In this document: piece by piece, positions 24,685 through 32,952 of the stretch | Position numbering within the stretch: the first letter of the stretch is position 1 | How the letters are laid out: each line of letters begins with the position of its first letter | Source of the DNA: Phycisphaerales bacterium | GTDB taxonomy: Bacteria; Planctomycetota; Phycisphaerae; Sedimentisphaerales; Anaerobacaceae | Assembly: GCA_020343675.1 (NCBI GenBank) | Contig: CP070806.1 | Location: forward strand, 86,474-124,909 | Reading direction: 5' to 3' | DNA length: 38,436 bases | Notes under the pieces: model-generated | Told to the model about the DNA's origin: nothing | Databases searched by the model: none | What the model saw: only the letters and a program-made list of their open reading frames with translations | Translations under genes and position numbers: made by a program

Positions 24685-25647
24685 ATGGAAAAGACTTCGA
24701 TAATTACTGTTGGCCTCTCGCCGGCGTGGGACATCACCTGCCGCGGACGAAACCTCGAATGGGGTGGGCATCAGTCCATCGAGGAGCAGGCGATTGATCC
24801 CGCCGGCAAAGCGCTCAACGTCTCCAGGGCGCTGGCATGGATGGGGCAGGAAAACATCGCAGCCGGGCTGTGGGGACGCAGCGACTACCGCCAGATGCTG
24901 GCTGCGGTGCGAAACTCGTGGCCTTTGATAAAAGTTGAAATGACCGCTGCCGCTGGCAGTACGAGGCGAAACGTTACCGTTGTCGATGCGGCCAATGGCA
25001 GAGAGATGCATCTGCGCAGCAAGAGCCCGCTGGCGTCGGTGAAAACCCTCAGGAGAGTTCAAGGCGACCTAAAGAAAATCGTGCGCAGAAACAGCATTTG
25101 TGTTTTCGCAGGGACGATGCCGGAGGGCGACCTCATGGCGGATGTCATCCAGATCATGGAATCCTGCGCCCGCCGCGGCGCAAGAATCGTGCTGGATACA
25201 TCGGGCCGGGCGCTGCGGAAAATCGTCGATACCGGCGCGGCCTGGCTGATCAAGCCCAACGTCGAGGAACTGTGTGAGCTGTCGAATCAGAAAATCAAAG
25301 ACGCCCCCGCTACTCTCGCGTCGGCGGGGCGCAAACTCCTCGACAGAGTTGATATGGTCCTGATCAGCCGGGGCAAGAAGGGCAACTTGGTCGTTAGCAG
25401 GCAGGGCGTCTGGCAAGGCCGATGCACCGGTCGTGGGAGGGTCTTGTCAACCGTGGGATGCGGCGATTATCTGTTGGCCGGTTTTCTGAAGGGCCTCGCC
25501 GATAAGTCCGACCCGCCAAGGCCAGACCCGGGAGCAGCGCTGAAGTTGGCCATGAAGGTCGCCACGGCAAAAGCCTGGGGCTGGACGGAGAACAAAGAAG
25601 CGTCTCGGGCGCTGCGCGAAATCAAGGTGGTGGTAGGGCAAGTTTAA
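24685..25647 (+). CDS. PfkB-family sugar kinase, 1-phosphofructokinase-like
   Basis: 320 aa ribokinase-fold kinase. The N-terminal SIITVGLSPAWDITCR and PAGKALNVSRALAWMG (Gly-rich sugar site) and the C-terminal LSTVGCGDYLLAGFLKGL (anion hole GxGD with catalytic Asp near 260) define PfkB. IKPNVEELCEL and the NPAxD-like opening recall FruK/LacC, which phosphorylate fructose-1-phosphate or tagatose-6-phosphate. No PTS or transporter gene is nearby, so the substrate is not fixed. The family's usual GAGD is GCGD here, keeping the Asp. It follows rlmN by 10 bp on the same strand and is probably cotranscribed. Confidence 0.85.
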   Translation: MEKTSIITVGLSPAWDITCRGRNLEWGGHQSIEEQAIDPAGKALNVSRALAWMGQENIAAGLWGRSDYRQMLAAVRNSWPLIKVEMTAAAGSTRRNVTVVDAANGREMHLRSKSPLASVKTLRRVQGDLKKIVRRNSICVFAGTMPEGDLMADVIQIMESCARRGARIVLDTSGRALRKIVDTGAAWLIKPNVEELCELSNQKIKDAPATLASAGRKLLDRVDMVLISRGKKGNLVVSRQGVWQGRCTGRGRVLSTVGCGDYLLAGFLKGLADKSDPPRPDPGAALKLAMKVATAKAWGWTENKEASRALREIKVVVGQV

Positions 25648-26062
25648 GGGGGAAGAACTCACGTGAAAAGAAGGGTAGTTGTTCTGGTAGGGTTAGCCCT
25701 GACCAACGGCTGCACGGTGCAAATCGGTGTTTTTTCTTGATTTTCCTCGTTTTTGAGCTGATTATCGAGCTGGTCGCATTTTCTGATGAAAAAGAGTTGA
25801 TTCGTCGTTGAGAATCCTATATATTTCCGTCTTTGAAAAATCGCTCTGTCGCACGGGGTAGCGTGGTTTTTGGGGTCAGCAGTATCACGGCGTGGCTGAC
25901 TCAAGCCTCCGGCGGGGCCAAATCGGGCCGGGACAAAACGGTCTCCGTGACAACTTGGAAGATAAAAGATTAAGATGCAAAAATAAGAATTGTGGAATCG
26001 CCGCGTAGCGGCGAGGGCTTCTGTGTTTTTGATCTTTTGTCTTTGATTTTTCAGTTTTGCGT
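25648..26062. other. intergenic region with palindromic repeat before tRNA-Gln
   Basis: 415 bp without a convincing gene. Its right third is the AT-rich palindromic repeat listed separately. The remainder (25648-25949) includes T-rich stretches and a GC-rich part around 25850-25950, with nothing recognised. Confidence 0.45.
25950..26062. repeat. large palindromic intergenic repeat with REP-like core
   Basis: The core TCGCCGC-GTA-GCGGCGA (25998-26014) is a perfect 7-bp stem. Its left flank is A-rich (GATAAAAGATTAAGATGCAAAAATAAG) in the sense of 'AAAATCAAAATGCAAAAATAA'. The right flank is the rough complement (TTTTTGATCTTTTGTCTTTG). A partial copy of the left arm lies at 16709-16730. Confidence 0.5.
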
Positions 26063-26134
26063 TACCCGATGGTGTAATTGGCAACACATGGGCTTTTGGT
26101 GCCCATATTCCAGGTTCGAGTCCTGGTCGGGTAG
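26063..26134 (+). tRNA. tRNA-Gln (anticodon UUG)
   Basis: A complete cloverleaf can be drawn: acceptor TACCCGA/TCGGGTA with the U1-A72 pair typical of tRNA-Gln, D-stem GTGT/ACAC, anticodon stem TGGGC/GCCCA around loop TTTTGGT (anticodon TTG), a 4-base variable loop, T-arm CCAGG/CCTGG with TTCGAGT, and discriminator G. The CCA end is not encoded. Confidence 0.96.
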
Positions 26135-26272
26135 CTTTGAAGTTGACTATTTGTTGTTGACCATTGAAAAACAGAAGAAGATTGCGTCGCTTCCCCTTCG
26201 GCGGAACTCAGGGCCGTAGGTATATTCGCAATGGCAAGCGGCGTGGTACGATCGAATGTCGGACACGGTTTT

Positions 26273-27517
26273 ATGGCTGAAACAGCGGCGATAGTCCTGG
26301 CGGCAGGCGTCAGCAAAAGGATGAATACGCAGTTGGCGAAGGTTCTGCATGAGGTCTGCGGCAGGCCGATGCTGGCCTATGTACTCGACGCCTGTCGTGA
26401 AGTCGGCATCAAAGAGATCTATGTGGTGGTCGGTTTCTCGGCCGAGCAGGTCAAAGAGCAATTCGGCGGGGCCGATGACATTGTCTGGGTCGAACAGACC
26501 GAGCAGTTGGGAACGGGCCATGCGGTTCTGTGCTGTAAGGAACATCTCAGAGACTTTAACGGCCAGACGCTCATTCTTTGCGGCGACGGGCCGATGATTC
26601 GGGCCCAAACACTGAACGTGCTGATAGACAAACACGAGTCGGCGCAATCGGCCGCAACGCTGGCGACGGCCGTCCTCGACGACCCGTCCGGGTACGGGCG
26701 AATCATCCGTGACAGTTACGGCAACATGCAGGGGATTGTCGAGGACAGCGACTGCACGCCGGCGCAATTGGCCATCAAGGAAATCAACCCGAGCAATTAC
26801 TTGTTCAACAACAAGATTCTCTTCGAGGCGTTAGAGAACGTCAAGCCCGACAACGTCAAGAAGGAGTACTACCTTACGGATGCCGTCTCCGGCATAATCG
26901 CCACCGGCCACAGGGTGGTCGCCATTACGGCGGTCTCGCCCGATGAGGCGGTTGGCATCAACAGCCGGGCGCAGCTCAGCGCCGCCAGCAAGATTATGCA
27001 GCAGCGGATTCAACGGCGGTTGATGGAAAACGGCGTCACCATCGTGGATCCGGACACCACTTGGATCGATGCGAGGGCGCAAATCGGACAGGACACCGTC
27101 ATTGAGCCCTTCACCTACATTCATGGCCAAGTCAAAATCGGCCAGGGCTGCCGGGTCGGGCCCTTCGCCCATTTGAGGCACGGCACCGTCTTGAAAAACG
27201 ACGTCGTATTGGGCGTTTACACCGAGGTGAAGAACTCCCTGCTGGGCGACGGCGTCCGGGCACGGCACCACAGCTATATCGGCGACGCGCTCATCGGACG
27301 AAACGTGAACATTGGGGCCGGCTCCATCACGGCAAACTTCGACGGCGAAAATGTGAACAGGACAACCGTAGGGGACAACTGCTATATAGGCTCCGGGGCC
27401 GTGCTGATAGCACCGCTTGAGCTGAAAGACGGCTCAAACATCAGCGCCGGAACGGTGGTCTCACAACAGAGTGTCAATGAATTGGGCGGGAAGGCCAAAA
27501 CAGATGTTTCTGAATGA
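26273..27517 (+). CDS. glmU: bifunctional GlmU (GlcNAc-1-P uridyltransferase / GlcN-1-P acetyltransferase)
   Basis: Makes UDP-GlcNAc for peptidoglycan and LPS; 414 aa. N-terminal pyrophosphorylase domain: IVLAAGVSKRMNTQLAKVLH (the usual GTRM and LPKVL read SKRM and LAKVL), LCGDGPM, GYGRIIRD, EINPSNYLF, EYYLTDAV. C-terminal left-handed beta-helix of hexapeptides with RHHSYIGDALIGRNVNIGAGSITANFDG, keeping the acetyltransferase His and Asn positions. It stops soon after the helix, about 40 residues shorter than E. coli GlmU, lacking the basic C-terminal tail. ATG 26273 is chosen because MAETAAIVLAAG is the family start; an in-frame ATG lies at 26231. The 3' end overlaps prs by 14 bases. Confidence 0.93.
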   Translation: MAETAAIVLAAGVSKRMNTQLAKVLHEVCGRPMLAYVLDACREVGIKEIYVVVGFSAEQVKEQFGGADDIVWVEQTEQLGTGHAVLCCKEHLRDFNGQTLILCGDGPMIRAQTLNVLIDKHESAQSAATLATAVLDDPSGYGRIIRDSYGNMQGIVEDSDCTPAQLAIKEINPSNYLFNNKILFEALENVKPDNVKKEYYLTDAVSGIIATGHRVVAITAVSPDEAVGINSRAQLSAASKIMQQRIQRRLMENGVTIVDPDTTWIDARAQIGQDTVIEPFTYIHGQVKIGQGCRVGPFAHLRHGTVLKNDVVLGVYTEVKNSLLGDGVRARHHSYIGDALIGRNVNIGAGSITANFDGENVNRTTVGDNCYIGSGAVLIAPLELKDGSNISAGTVVSQQSVNELGGKAKTDVSE

Positions 27518-28457
27518 CAACTTGAAGATATTTTCCGGCAGCAGCAATCCGGTGCTGGCCGGCGCCGTCTGCAACTACCTGGGAATCCCGGTAGGCGGCG
27601 CCAAGATGGACCGATTTCCGGACGGCGAGAAAGTAATCAGAGTCGAGGATGACGTCCGCGGCAGGGATTGCTTTGTGGTGCAGTCCACGTGTGAACCGGT
27701 CGATGAGCACCTCGTCGAGCTTCTGATCTATCTGGACTGTCTTCGCAGGGCCAGCGCCCGGCGTATTACCGCGGTCATTCCCTACTTCGGTTATGCACGG
27801 CAGGACAGAAAGGACGAAGGGCGGGTCCCTATCACGGCAAAGCTGGTCGCGAACATGATAACCACCGCCGGGGCCGACAGGGTCCTTGCCATCGATCTGC
27901 ATGCACACCAGCTCCAGGGCTTTTTCGATATTCCCGTGGACCACCTTGCGGGTGAGCTGGTGCTCAGTACGTATTTCAGGGATATGAAAATCGAGAGGTT
28001 GACGGTCGTCTCGCCCGACGTGGGGAATATGAAGACGGCCTCCCGGTACGCGTCCATCCTCGGTGGCGATTTGGCGATCGTACACAAGAAACGGCTGAGC
28101 GGCAGTAAGGTGGACGCTCAGGAAATCATCGGAGAGGTCCGGGGCAGAAACATTCTGATGTGCGACGACATCATCGCGACCGCCGGGACCGTCTGCAGCG
28201 CCGCCAGCCTTGCGAAGGAGCGCGGAGCGGAGAGAATCTACGTGGGCGGCACACATGGCGTCCTTGCCCCCCAGGCCGTGGACCGGTTGAACAAGGCGCC
28301 GATCGACCAGGTTGTGGTCACCGATACGATCCCGCTCAATAAGAGATCGAGGGGGATCAATGGGATCAAGGTCTTGAGCGTGGCGGCCATGTTGGGCGAA
28401 GCCGTCAAGAGAATACACAGAAACGAATCCGTGAGTAACTTGTTTAACAATATTTGA
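27504..28457 (+). CDS. prs: ribose-phosphate pyrophosphokinase (PRPP synthetase)
   Basis: Makes PRPP from ribose-5-phosphate and ATP for purine, pyrimidine, His, Trp and NAD synthesis; 317 aa. Motifs: NLKIFSGSSNPVLA, RFPDGEKVIRVEDDVRG, VVQSTCEPVDEHLVEL, VIPYFGYARQDRKD, DLHAHQLQGFFDIPVDHL, VVSPDVGNMKTA, and the PRPP loop MCDDIIATAGT. The start ATG at 27504 lies inside the end of glmU. glmU-prs-rplY-pth is a conserved bacterial order linking cell-wall and nucleotide precursor supply to translation. Confidence 0.97.
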   Translation: MFLNDNLKIFSGSSNPVLAGAVCNYLGIPVGGAKMDRFPDGEKVIRVEDDVRGRDCFVVQSTCEPVDEHLVELLIYLDCLRRASARRITAVIPYFGYARQDRKDEGRVPITAKLVANMITTAGADRVLAIDLHAHQLQGFFDIPVDHLAGELVLSTYFRDMKIERLTVVSPDVGNMKTASRYASILGGDLAIVHKKRLSGSKVDAQEIIGEVRGRNILMCDDIIATAGTVCSAASLAKERGAERIYVGGTHGVLAPQAVDRLNKAPIDQVVVTDTIPLNKRSRGINGIKVLSVAAMLGEAVKRIHRNESVSNLFNNI

Positions 28458-28471
28458 TCGGGATACAAGAT

Positions 28472-29119
28472 ATGGCAAAGACGTTAGTGTTAAAGGCGGA
28501 AGTTCGAGAACACACGGGGCGCAAGGTTGTCCAAAGTATGCGTCGAGAGGGGAGAATGCCCGCCATAGTGTACGGCCATAAGCAGGAACCGGTTGCCGTT
28601 GTGCTGGACGCCCACGATTTCGTCGAGGGGCTCCACCACGGGCATCGCCTCATGGACGTCCAGATTGGCAAGAAGAAAGAAAAGATCATTGTCAAGGAGC
28701 TGCAATACGATCACCTGGGCAAGAACATCATTCACGCGGATTTGATGCGGGTTGACGTCAAGGAATCCGTCAGAGTCACCGTTCCGATTGAGCTCAAGGG
28801 TATTGCTGCGGGCACACACGAAGGCGGGATTATTGAGGAGCACCTGGACCGCCTGGAAATCGAGTGCAGGGTTACGGACATTCCGGAAACGATCGTTGTT
28901 TGGGTCAGGGACGTACACGTGGGCGACGCGGTGCACGCCGGGGAAGTTGAGCTTCCGAGCGGTATGAAGCTGATCAGCCCTGCCGAGACGCTTCTGGTGA
29001 CCTGTCACATGGTTGCCGCCGCCAAGACCACCGAGCAACTCGAAGAGGAAGCCCCCGCTGCTCCGGAAGTTGTCGGCGAGGAAAAAGAACCTGAGGAGGG
29101 AGAAGCCCCACAAGAATAG
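28472..29119 (+). CDS. rplY: large ribosomal subunit protein bL25, CTC form
   Basis: Binds 5S rRNA in the large ribosomal subunit; 215 aa, the long CTC form with an extra beta-domain beyond the L25 domain. L25 domain: LKAEVREHTGRKVVQSMRR, GRMPAIVYGH, DLMRVDVKE. Domain two: VPIELKGIAAGTHEGGIIEEHLDRLEIEC, SGMKLISPAETLLVTC. The C-terminus is an acidic tail (EEEAPAAPEVVGEEKEPEEG). ATG 28472 follows GGA at a normal distance and starts 14 bp after prs. Confidence 0.95.
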   Translation: MAKTLVLKAEVREHTGRKVVQSMRREGRMPAIVYGHKQEPVAVVLDAHDFVEGLHHGHRLMDVQIGKKKEKIIVKELQYDHLGKNIIHADLMRVDVKESVRVTVPIELKGIAAGTHEGGIIEEHLDRLEIECRVTDIPETIVVWVRDVHVGDAVHAGEVELPSGMKLISPAETLLVTCHMVAAAKTTEQLEEEAPAAPEVVGEEKEPEEGEAPQE

Positions 29120-29145
29120 CCGACGGAGCCGGGCGCGCACAAATT

Positions 29146-29721
29146 ATGGGCGATATGAAAATGGTCGTCGGGCTGGGCAATCCGGGCCGCGAGTACAAAG
29201 ACACACGACACAACATGGGATTCAAGGCCGTTGACGCGCTGGGGGCCGCGTTGGACATAGAGGTAAAAAAGAGGAAGTTTGGCGCCCGTTTCGGTTCGGG
29301 CGAGTTTGCAGGTAAGAAGTTGATATTGTTAAAGCCCTGGCGGTTTATGAACCGCAGCGGCCAGGCCGTGGCGACGGCTGTCGGTTTCTACAAGCTCGAC
29401 GTCGCCAATCTGCTTGTGGTCACCGATGACATGGACCTGGAGCCGGGCCGGATTCGCGTCAGGGCCACCGGCTCGGCCGGGGGCCACAATGGGCTGGCGG
29501 ATATCATCGAGAAGCTGGGCACGAATGAGTTCGCTCGCTGTCGAATCGGCATCGGCCGAAGCGACGTGCACGACGCGGTGGATTTCGTTCTCGATGAGCC
29601 GGCGGATGCTGACAGAGTCCTGCTGGCCGAGGCGGCCGAAAGGGCGCGGGATGCAGTGTTTTGTTGGATCGAATATGGTATCGATAAGGCAATGAATATG
29701 TTTAATCGTTCTGGTGAATGA
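29146..29721 (+). CDS. pth: peptidyl-tRNA hydrolase
   Basis: Releases tRNA from prematurely dropped peptidyl-tRNA; 191 aa. Catalytic and binding residues are visible: VVGLGNPGREYKDTRHNMGF (Asn12 and catalytic His22), KPWRFMNRSGQAV (Asn), VVTDDMDLEPGRIRVR (Asp) and GSAGGHNGLADI (Asn). The start is the ATG at 29146; a second ATG three codons later is possible. It lies 26 bp after rplY. Confidence 0.96.
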   Translation: MGDMKMVVGLGNPGREYKDTRHNMGFKAVDALGAALDIEVKKRKFGARFGSGEFAGKKLILLKPWRFMNRSGQAVATAVGFYKLDVANLLVVTDDMDLEPGRIRVRATGSAGGHNGLADIIEKLGTNEFARCRIGIGRSDVHDAVDFVLDEPADADRVLLAEAAERARDAVFCWIEYGIDKAMNMFNRSGE

Positions 29722-29790
29722 CCGTTGTACGTCAAGGGTATGGCGTTGAGCCCAAATGCCGGACACGTAGCTTAGCGGGAGGTAATTAGC

Positions 29791-30357
29791 TTGAAAACTG
29801 TGGCGAAGAAAAATTTGTATGAAGGAATGTTTCTTGTGGATTCAGCCGAGGCCGGTACCGATTGGGACGGCGTGATCGCATCGATCACGAAGATACTTGA
29901 AAGGGCCAGGGCTGAGATTGTCTCGGTCAGAAAGTGGGACGACAGACGGCTGGCCTACGATATTCGAAGTGTATCCAGGGGCACGTATATCCTCACTTAT
30001 TTCAGAGTGGAGGGGCAGGAGATCGAAAACATTGAAAAAGCCGTCCAGCTCTCGGAGAGGATTATGCGCGTTCTGATTCTCAGCACTGAGAATATGTCGG
30101 CCCAAGACATTGAGAAGGATACACCGGCCACCAGGGCCGAGAAACAAGAATCGGAGCCGGCCCCGGAGGCCAGGGCGGCGCAGCCGGGCGAGCAGAAGGA
30201 AACGCCGGCTGTGGAAAGGGCCGAGGCGCCCGATCAGGCCAGAGCAGAGCAGGAGCAAGCGCCGGCTGCGGAGGAGGCCAAGGCGCCCGATCAGGCCGAA
30301 GGAGAGCAGGAGGAAGACTCGCAAGAGTCCCCGCCCAAAACTGAAGCGGATCATTAA
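29791..30357 (+). CDS. rpsF: small ribosomal subunit protein bS6 with acidic C-terminal extension
   Basis: 30S protein partnering bS18. Residues 1-110 are the bS6 fold (LYEGMFLVDSAEAG, RKWDDRRLAYDI, GTYILTYFRVEG, ERIMRVLILST). The remaining 75 residues or so are a low-complexity acidic tail rich in Glu, Ala, Pro and Gln, containing two 19-residue units (each with APDQA) encoded by a 57-bp tandem duplication. Usual bS6 is 95-135 aa, so the 188-aa length comes from this tail. The start is a TTG with GGGAGG eight to nine bases upstream. It begins the rpsF-ssb-rpsR-rplI operon. Confidence 0.93.
   Translation: MKTVAKKNLYEGMFLVDSAEAGTDWDGVIASITKILERARAEIVSVRKWDDRRLAYDIRSVSRGTYILTYFRVEGQEIENIEKAVQLSERIMRVLILSTENMSAQDIEKDTPATRAEKQESEPAPEARAAQPGEQKETPAVERAEAPDQARAEQEQAPAAEEAKAPDQAEGEQEEDSQESPPKTEADH
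30208..30321 (+). repeat. 57-bp imperfect tandem duplication in the rpsF tail
   Basis: The identical 16-mer GGCGCCCGATCAGGCC occurs at 30225-30240 and 30282-30297, exactly 57 bp apart, with similar flanks (GCCGGCTGYGGA). The period equals 19 codons, so the frame is kept. Confidence 0.7.
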
Positions 30358-30375
30358 CACGGAAAGAGTCTGAAT

Positions 30376-30795
30376 ATGGCCAATTTTAACAAAGTCATGC
30401 TGATAGGCAATCTCACCCGCGACCCGCAGTTGTCCTATACGCCGAACCAGACGGCCGTGGTCGATTTTGGGCTGGCAACGAATCGCCGCTGGACCGGTCA
30501 AGACGGCAGCCAGCGCCAGGAAACGTGTTTCGTGGACTGCCGGGCGTTTGGCCGGCAGGCAGAGAACATAAACAAGTACCTGACCAAAGGCCGGCCGGTT
30601 TTTGTCGAGGGCCGACTAACCTACGAGGCATGGACGGCTCAGGACGGAGCGAAACGCAGCCGGCACAGGGTGACGGTTGAGAACTTCCAGTTTCTCTCCG
30701 GCGGCGGTGCAGGGGGGGCGGATCAGTCCTCCGCGGATTCAGGGGCCGATACCGGGCCAAGAGACCACAAAGGGGGCGACGACATACCGTTTTAG
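30376..30795 (+). CDS. ssb: single-stranded DNA-binding protein
   Basis: Coats ssDNA in replication and repair; 139 aa. The OB-fold begins NKVMLIGNLTRDPQLSYTPN, with ETCFVDCRAFGRQAENINKYLTKGRPVFVEGRL following. A Gly/Asp-rich linker leads to the conserved acidic tip DDIPF that recruits partner proteins. The start ATG at 30376 has GGAAAG upstream. It sits between rpsF and rpsR, the conserved position. Confidence 0.97.
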   Translation: MANFNKVMLIGNLTRDPQLSYTPNQTAVVDFGLATNRRWTGQDGSQRQETCFVDCRAFGRQAENINKYLTKGRPVFVEGRLTYEAWTAQDGAKRSRHRVTVENFQFLSGGGAGGADQSSADSGADTGPRDHKGGDDIPF

Positions 30796-30876
30796 AGCAG
30801 GAAACAGGTCGAGGTCGGCGAGAACGGCTTGACCGTCCGACCGGCGACTATTGAACCGGATCACATGAGGTAAAGT

Positions 30877-31137
30877 ATGGCACGAAGACCGAATAACAAC
30901 AGAAACAGAAGAAAACCGGGTTTTGTGGGGGCGCGCGAACAAACGCAATGCCGTTTTTGCAGGAGAGGCATAGAGTACGTGGACTACAAAGACATCGGGA
31001 CCCTGCAAAAACTCCTGACCAATCGCGGTAAAATATACTCGCGCAAGCGCAGCGGGAACTGCGCAGGCTGTCAACGAAAAGCCAAGAGGGCGATTAAACG
31101 GGCCAGGTACATGGCATTGCTGCCGTTTACGGCTTGA
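30877..31137 (+). CDS. rpsR: small ribosomal subunit protein bS18 (zinc-binding form)
   Basis: 86 aa 30S protein. The bS18 signature DYKDIGTLQKLLTNRGKIYSR, then RKAKRAIKRARYMALLPF, is complete. Two Cys pairs (CRFC near residue 25 and CAGC near residue 62) form the C+ type zinc site; many bacteria have C- versions, so zinc limitation might matter here. ATG 30877 with GAGGT upstream. Confidence 0.96.
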   Translation: MARRPNNNRNRRKPGFVGAREQTQCRFCRRGIEYVDYKDIGTLQKLLTNRGKIYSRKRSGNCAGCQRKAKRAIKRARYMALLPFTA

Positions 31138-31161
31138 TGGCTGTTGGTCCGGGATTTGATG

Positions 31162-31175
31162 TACGAGATACGAGG
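31162..31175 (+). repeat. two-unit TACGANA heptamer before rplI
   Basis: TACGAGA-TACGAGG immediately precedes the rplI start; the last unit supplies the GAGG of its ribosome site. Same heptamer as at 6723-6757. Confidence 0.5.
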
Positions 31176-31183
31176 TGTGACAC

Positions 31184-31657
31184 ATGAAGGTTTTACTTTG
31201 TGAAGATATTCAGAAACTCGGTTGGCTTGGCGACATCGTTGAGGTCAGTGAGGGATACGCAAGGAATTGTCTGCTGCCGCAGGGGTTGGCCAAGCCTGCC
31301 ACCGAAGCCAGCATCAGAGCCATAGCCGAGGAAAAAGCCAAGCGCGCCGAGCTGCGAAAGCTCGAGGGCAAGCGGCGTGAGGAGGCGGCCAAGGCCGTCG
31401 AAGGGGCGGAAGCCGTTCTGGCCGCCAAAGCCAACGAGCAGGGGCATCTGTTCGGTTCGGTGACCGCACGCCAAATCGCGGCGAATCTTCGTTCGCAGGG
31501 ATTCGAGGTGGCCGACGAGATCGTACACCTGCCCGAACACATCAAAGAGGTCGGGACACATGCGGTGACACTCCAGTTTCACGAGGGCGTCACGGCTACC
31601 GTCAATGTCGTCGTCGTCCCCGAGCAGCAGAGCGAGCAGGAAGCCGACGACTCTTAA
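31184..31657 (+). CDS. rplI: large ribosomal subunit protein bL9
   Basis: 50S protein; 157 aa. N-terminal rRNA-binding domain MKVLLCEDIQKLGWLGDIVEVSEGYARNCLLPQGLA, a long charged connecting helix (Glu/Lys/Ala-rich, about residues 42-80), and a C-terminal domain (LFGSVTARQIAANLRSQGFEV). GAGGTG six bases upstream of the ATG. Last gene of the ribosomal operon; its stop lies two bases from the stop of the oppositely oriented beta-barrel gene, leaving no room for separate terminators. Confidence 0.97.
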   Translation: MKVLLCEDIQKLGWLGDIVEVSEGYARNCLLPQGLAKPATEASIRAIAEEKAKRAELRKLEGKRREEAAKAVEGAEAVLAAKANEQGHLFGSVTARQIAANLRSQGFEVADEIVHLPEHIKEVGTHAVTLQFHEGVTATVNVVVVPEQQSEQEADDS

Positions 31658-31659
31658 AA

Positions 31660-32952
31660 TTAGAAACTGTATCGCAGGCCGAGGTACATATTCGTATTGT
31701 CGCGGAACTGGCCGAAGAAAGTGTTCGGGTAGTCGCCGAAAAATATATTGCCGCCGACCTCCACCGCCAGGCTGTCACTAACTTTGTAATTGACGTTCGG
31801 ACGCATATACACATCCTTGTCTGAGGGGCTATAGTACGTGAACAGCGAGCATCGCAGATTCTGATTCATCAGCAGCTTCGTCAGGCGCAGCGTCGTCAGA
31901 TGTCTGTTCCTGTCGCGAGCAGGCCCTGAGGGCAGGCTCCTCTTGTAAGCGCTGAAGTCCAGCATTTGTTCGATGTAGTACTGCACGCCCAACGTAAAAT
32001 CTCTGCCGATCTCCTGGGTATAGCCGGCTAAATACCGCATTTCCGAGTTGTTGACTAAAGGGTCTTTGCCGCTGAGATCGTCGGCGGATTCGTAATATCC
32101 GGCCTCCAAGTTTCCAATCCCCTTGGCGACGGAGCCGCGAAGACTCGCCCCATAAACATTCAAATCGGGGAAGGTGGCCTGAGTCATGGTGACGTTTTGT
32201 CCGCCGGGGCTTTTCCAGAAGCCGCGGTAGCCGTAGAGGGCCAGCTCGTAATTGTCGATGTTCTTATAGACTCGGGCCGCGAGTTCGGAATCTCCGAACC
32301 AGTCATTGGGCTTGTTGGTATGGACGATAGCATCCTGTCCGGCCGTCCTGCCAAGATTCGAGTTCCAGTATGAGATGCGCTGCCCGCTGATGAAACGGTC
32401 GGGATCGAACTGCGGCGTCAATACAATATCCAGGTTCGCCCAGTCGCCGAATAAACTGACCTTGGCGGCATCGGAGGGGGCTTTGAGGTACTCGGTATCT
32501 CTGCCGATGAAGAAAGACTGCCAGTCCTTCGGGAACAGATCGTTGATGAACACCAGGTCTCCCGTGCCCCAGGTCAGAATCTGCCTTCCGACCTTCAGAT
32601 CCATATAGTCCGTCGGCCGGGCGAAAATGTTGGCCTCACGCAAATCGAAATCGCCCTGTTCCTCGACTAAGTCGCCGATAAAATCGCCCTTGAATTTCAG
32701 GTCGCCCCAGTCCAGATACGAGAACAAGTCGAGCTGGAGCCGGTTTTCCATAATCGACATGTCTTTTTCGTACTTGTCGTTCTGGAGCCTGTACCCCGCT
32801 CTGATCTCATAGAACCCGTGCGTCTCAATCGGAAGCTTGGAAAAGAACGACTCGTCGGCATTATCACCCGAGGCCGGGGCGACCGCCGGCAGGAGCGCCC
32901 CGACGGTAAGACAAGTGGCCAACAATCGTCTTATTATCTCTGACCGGATCAT
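31660..32952 (-). CDS. outer-membrane beta-barrel protein, DUF1302-like
   Basis: 430 aa. A signal peptide (MIRSEIIRRLLATCLTVGALLPAVAPA) is followed by alternating amphipathic strands and a terminal ...YLGLRYSF with the C-terminal Phe recognised by the BAM complex. The segment MDLKVGRQILTWGTGDLVFINDLFPKDW recalls the GRQ-WG-IN signature of DUF1302-type barrels, which in proteobacteria accompany RND exporters and LolA-fold proteins. The start ATG overlaps the stop of the upstream LolA-like gene by four bases (ATGA), so it is translationally coupled. Likely an outer-membrane conduit or docking barrel of the four-gene operon; the cargo is unknown. Confidence 0.82.
   Translation of the reverse strand: MIRSEIIRRLLATCLTVGALLPAVAPASGDNADESFFSKLPIETHGFYEIRAGYRLQNDKYEKDMSIMENRLQLDLFSYLDWGDLKFKGDFIGDLVEEQGDFDLREANIFARPTDYMDLKVGRQILTWGTGDLVFINDLFPKDWQSFFIGRDTEYLKAPSDAAKVSLFGDWANLDIVLTPQFDPDRFISGQRISYWNSNLGRTAGQDAIVHTNKPNDWFGDSELAARVYKNIDNYELALYGYRGFWKSPGGQNVTMTQATFPDLNVYGASLRGSVAKGIGNLEAGYYESADDLSGKDPLVNNSEMRYLAGYTQEIGRDFTLGVQYYIEQMLDFSAYKRSLPSGPARDRNRHLTTLRLTKLLMNQNLRCSLFTYYSPSDKDVYMRPNVNYKVSDSLAVEVGGNIFFGDYPNTFFGQFRDNTNMYLGLRYSF

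Noticed and set aside
27474..28478. Leftward open frame of 334 codons
   Set aside because: Antisense to prs, which has every PRPP synthetase motif.
29722..29790. bS6:bS18 autoregulatory leader motif
   Set aside because: Only short, non-convincing stems around the CCG triplets; no clear match to the known motif.
29761..29800. tRNA-like D-arm (ACGTAGCTTAGCGGGAGG) before rpsF
   Set aside because: No anticodon stem or TTCGA T-arm follows; the sequence runs straight into rpsF and the GGGAGG is its ribosome site.
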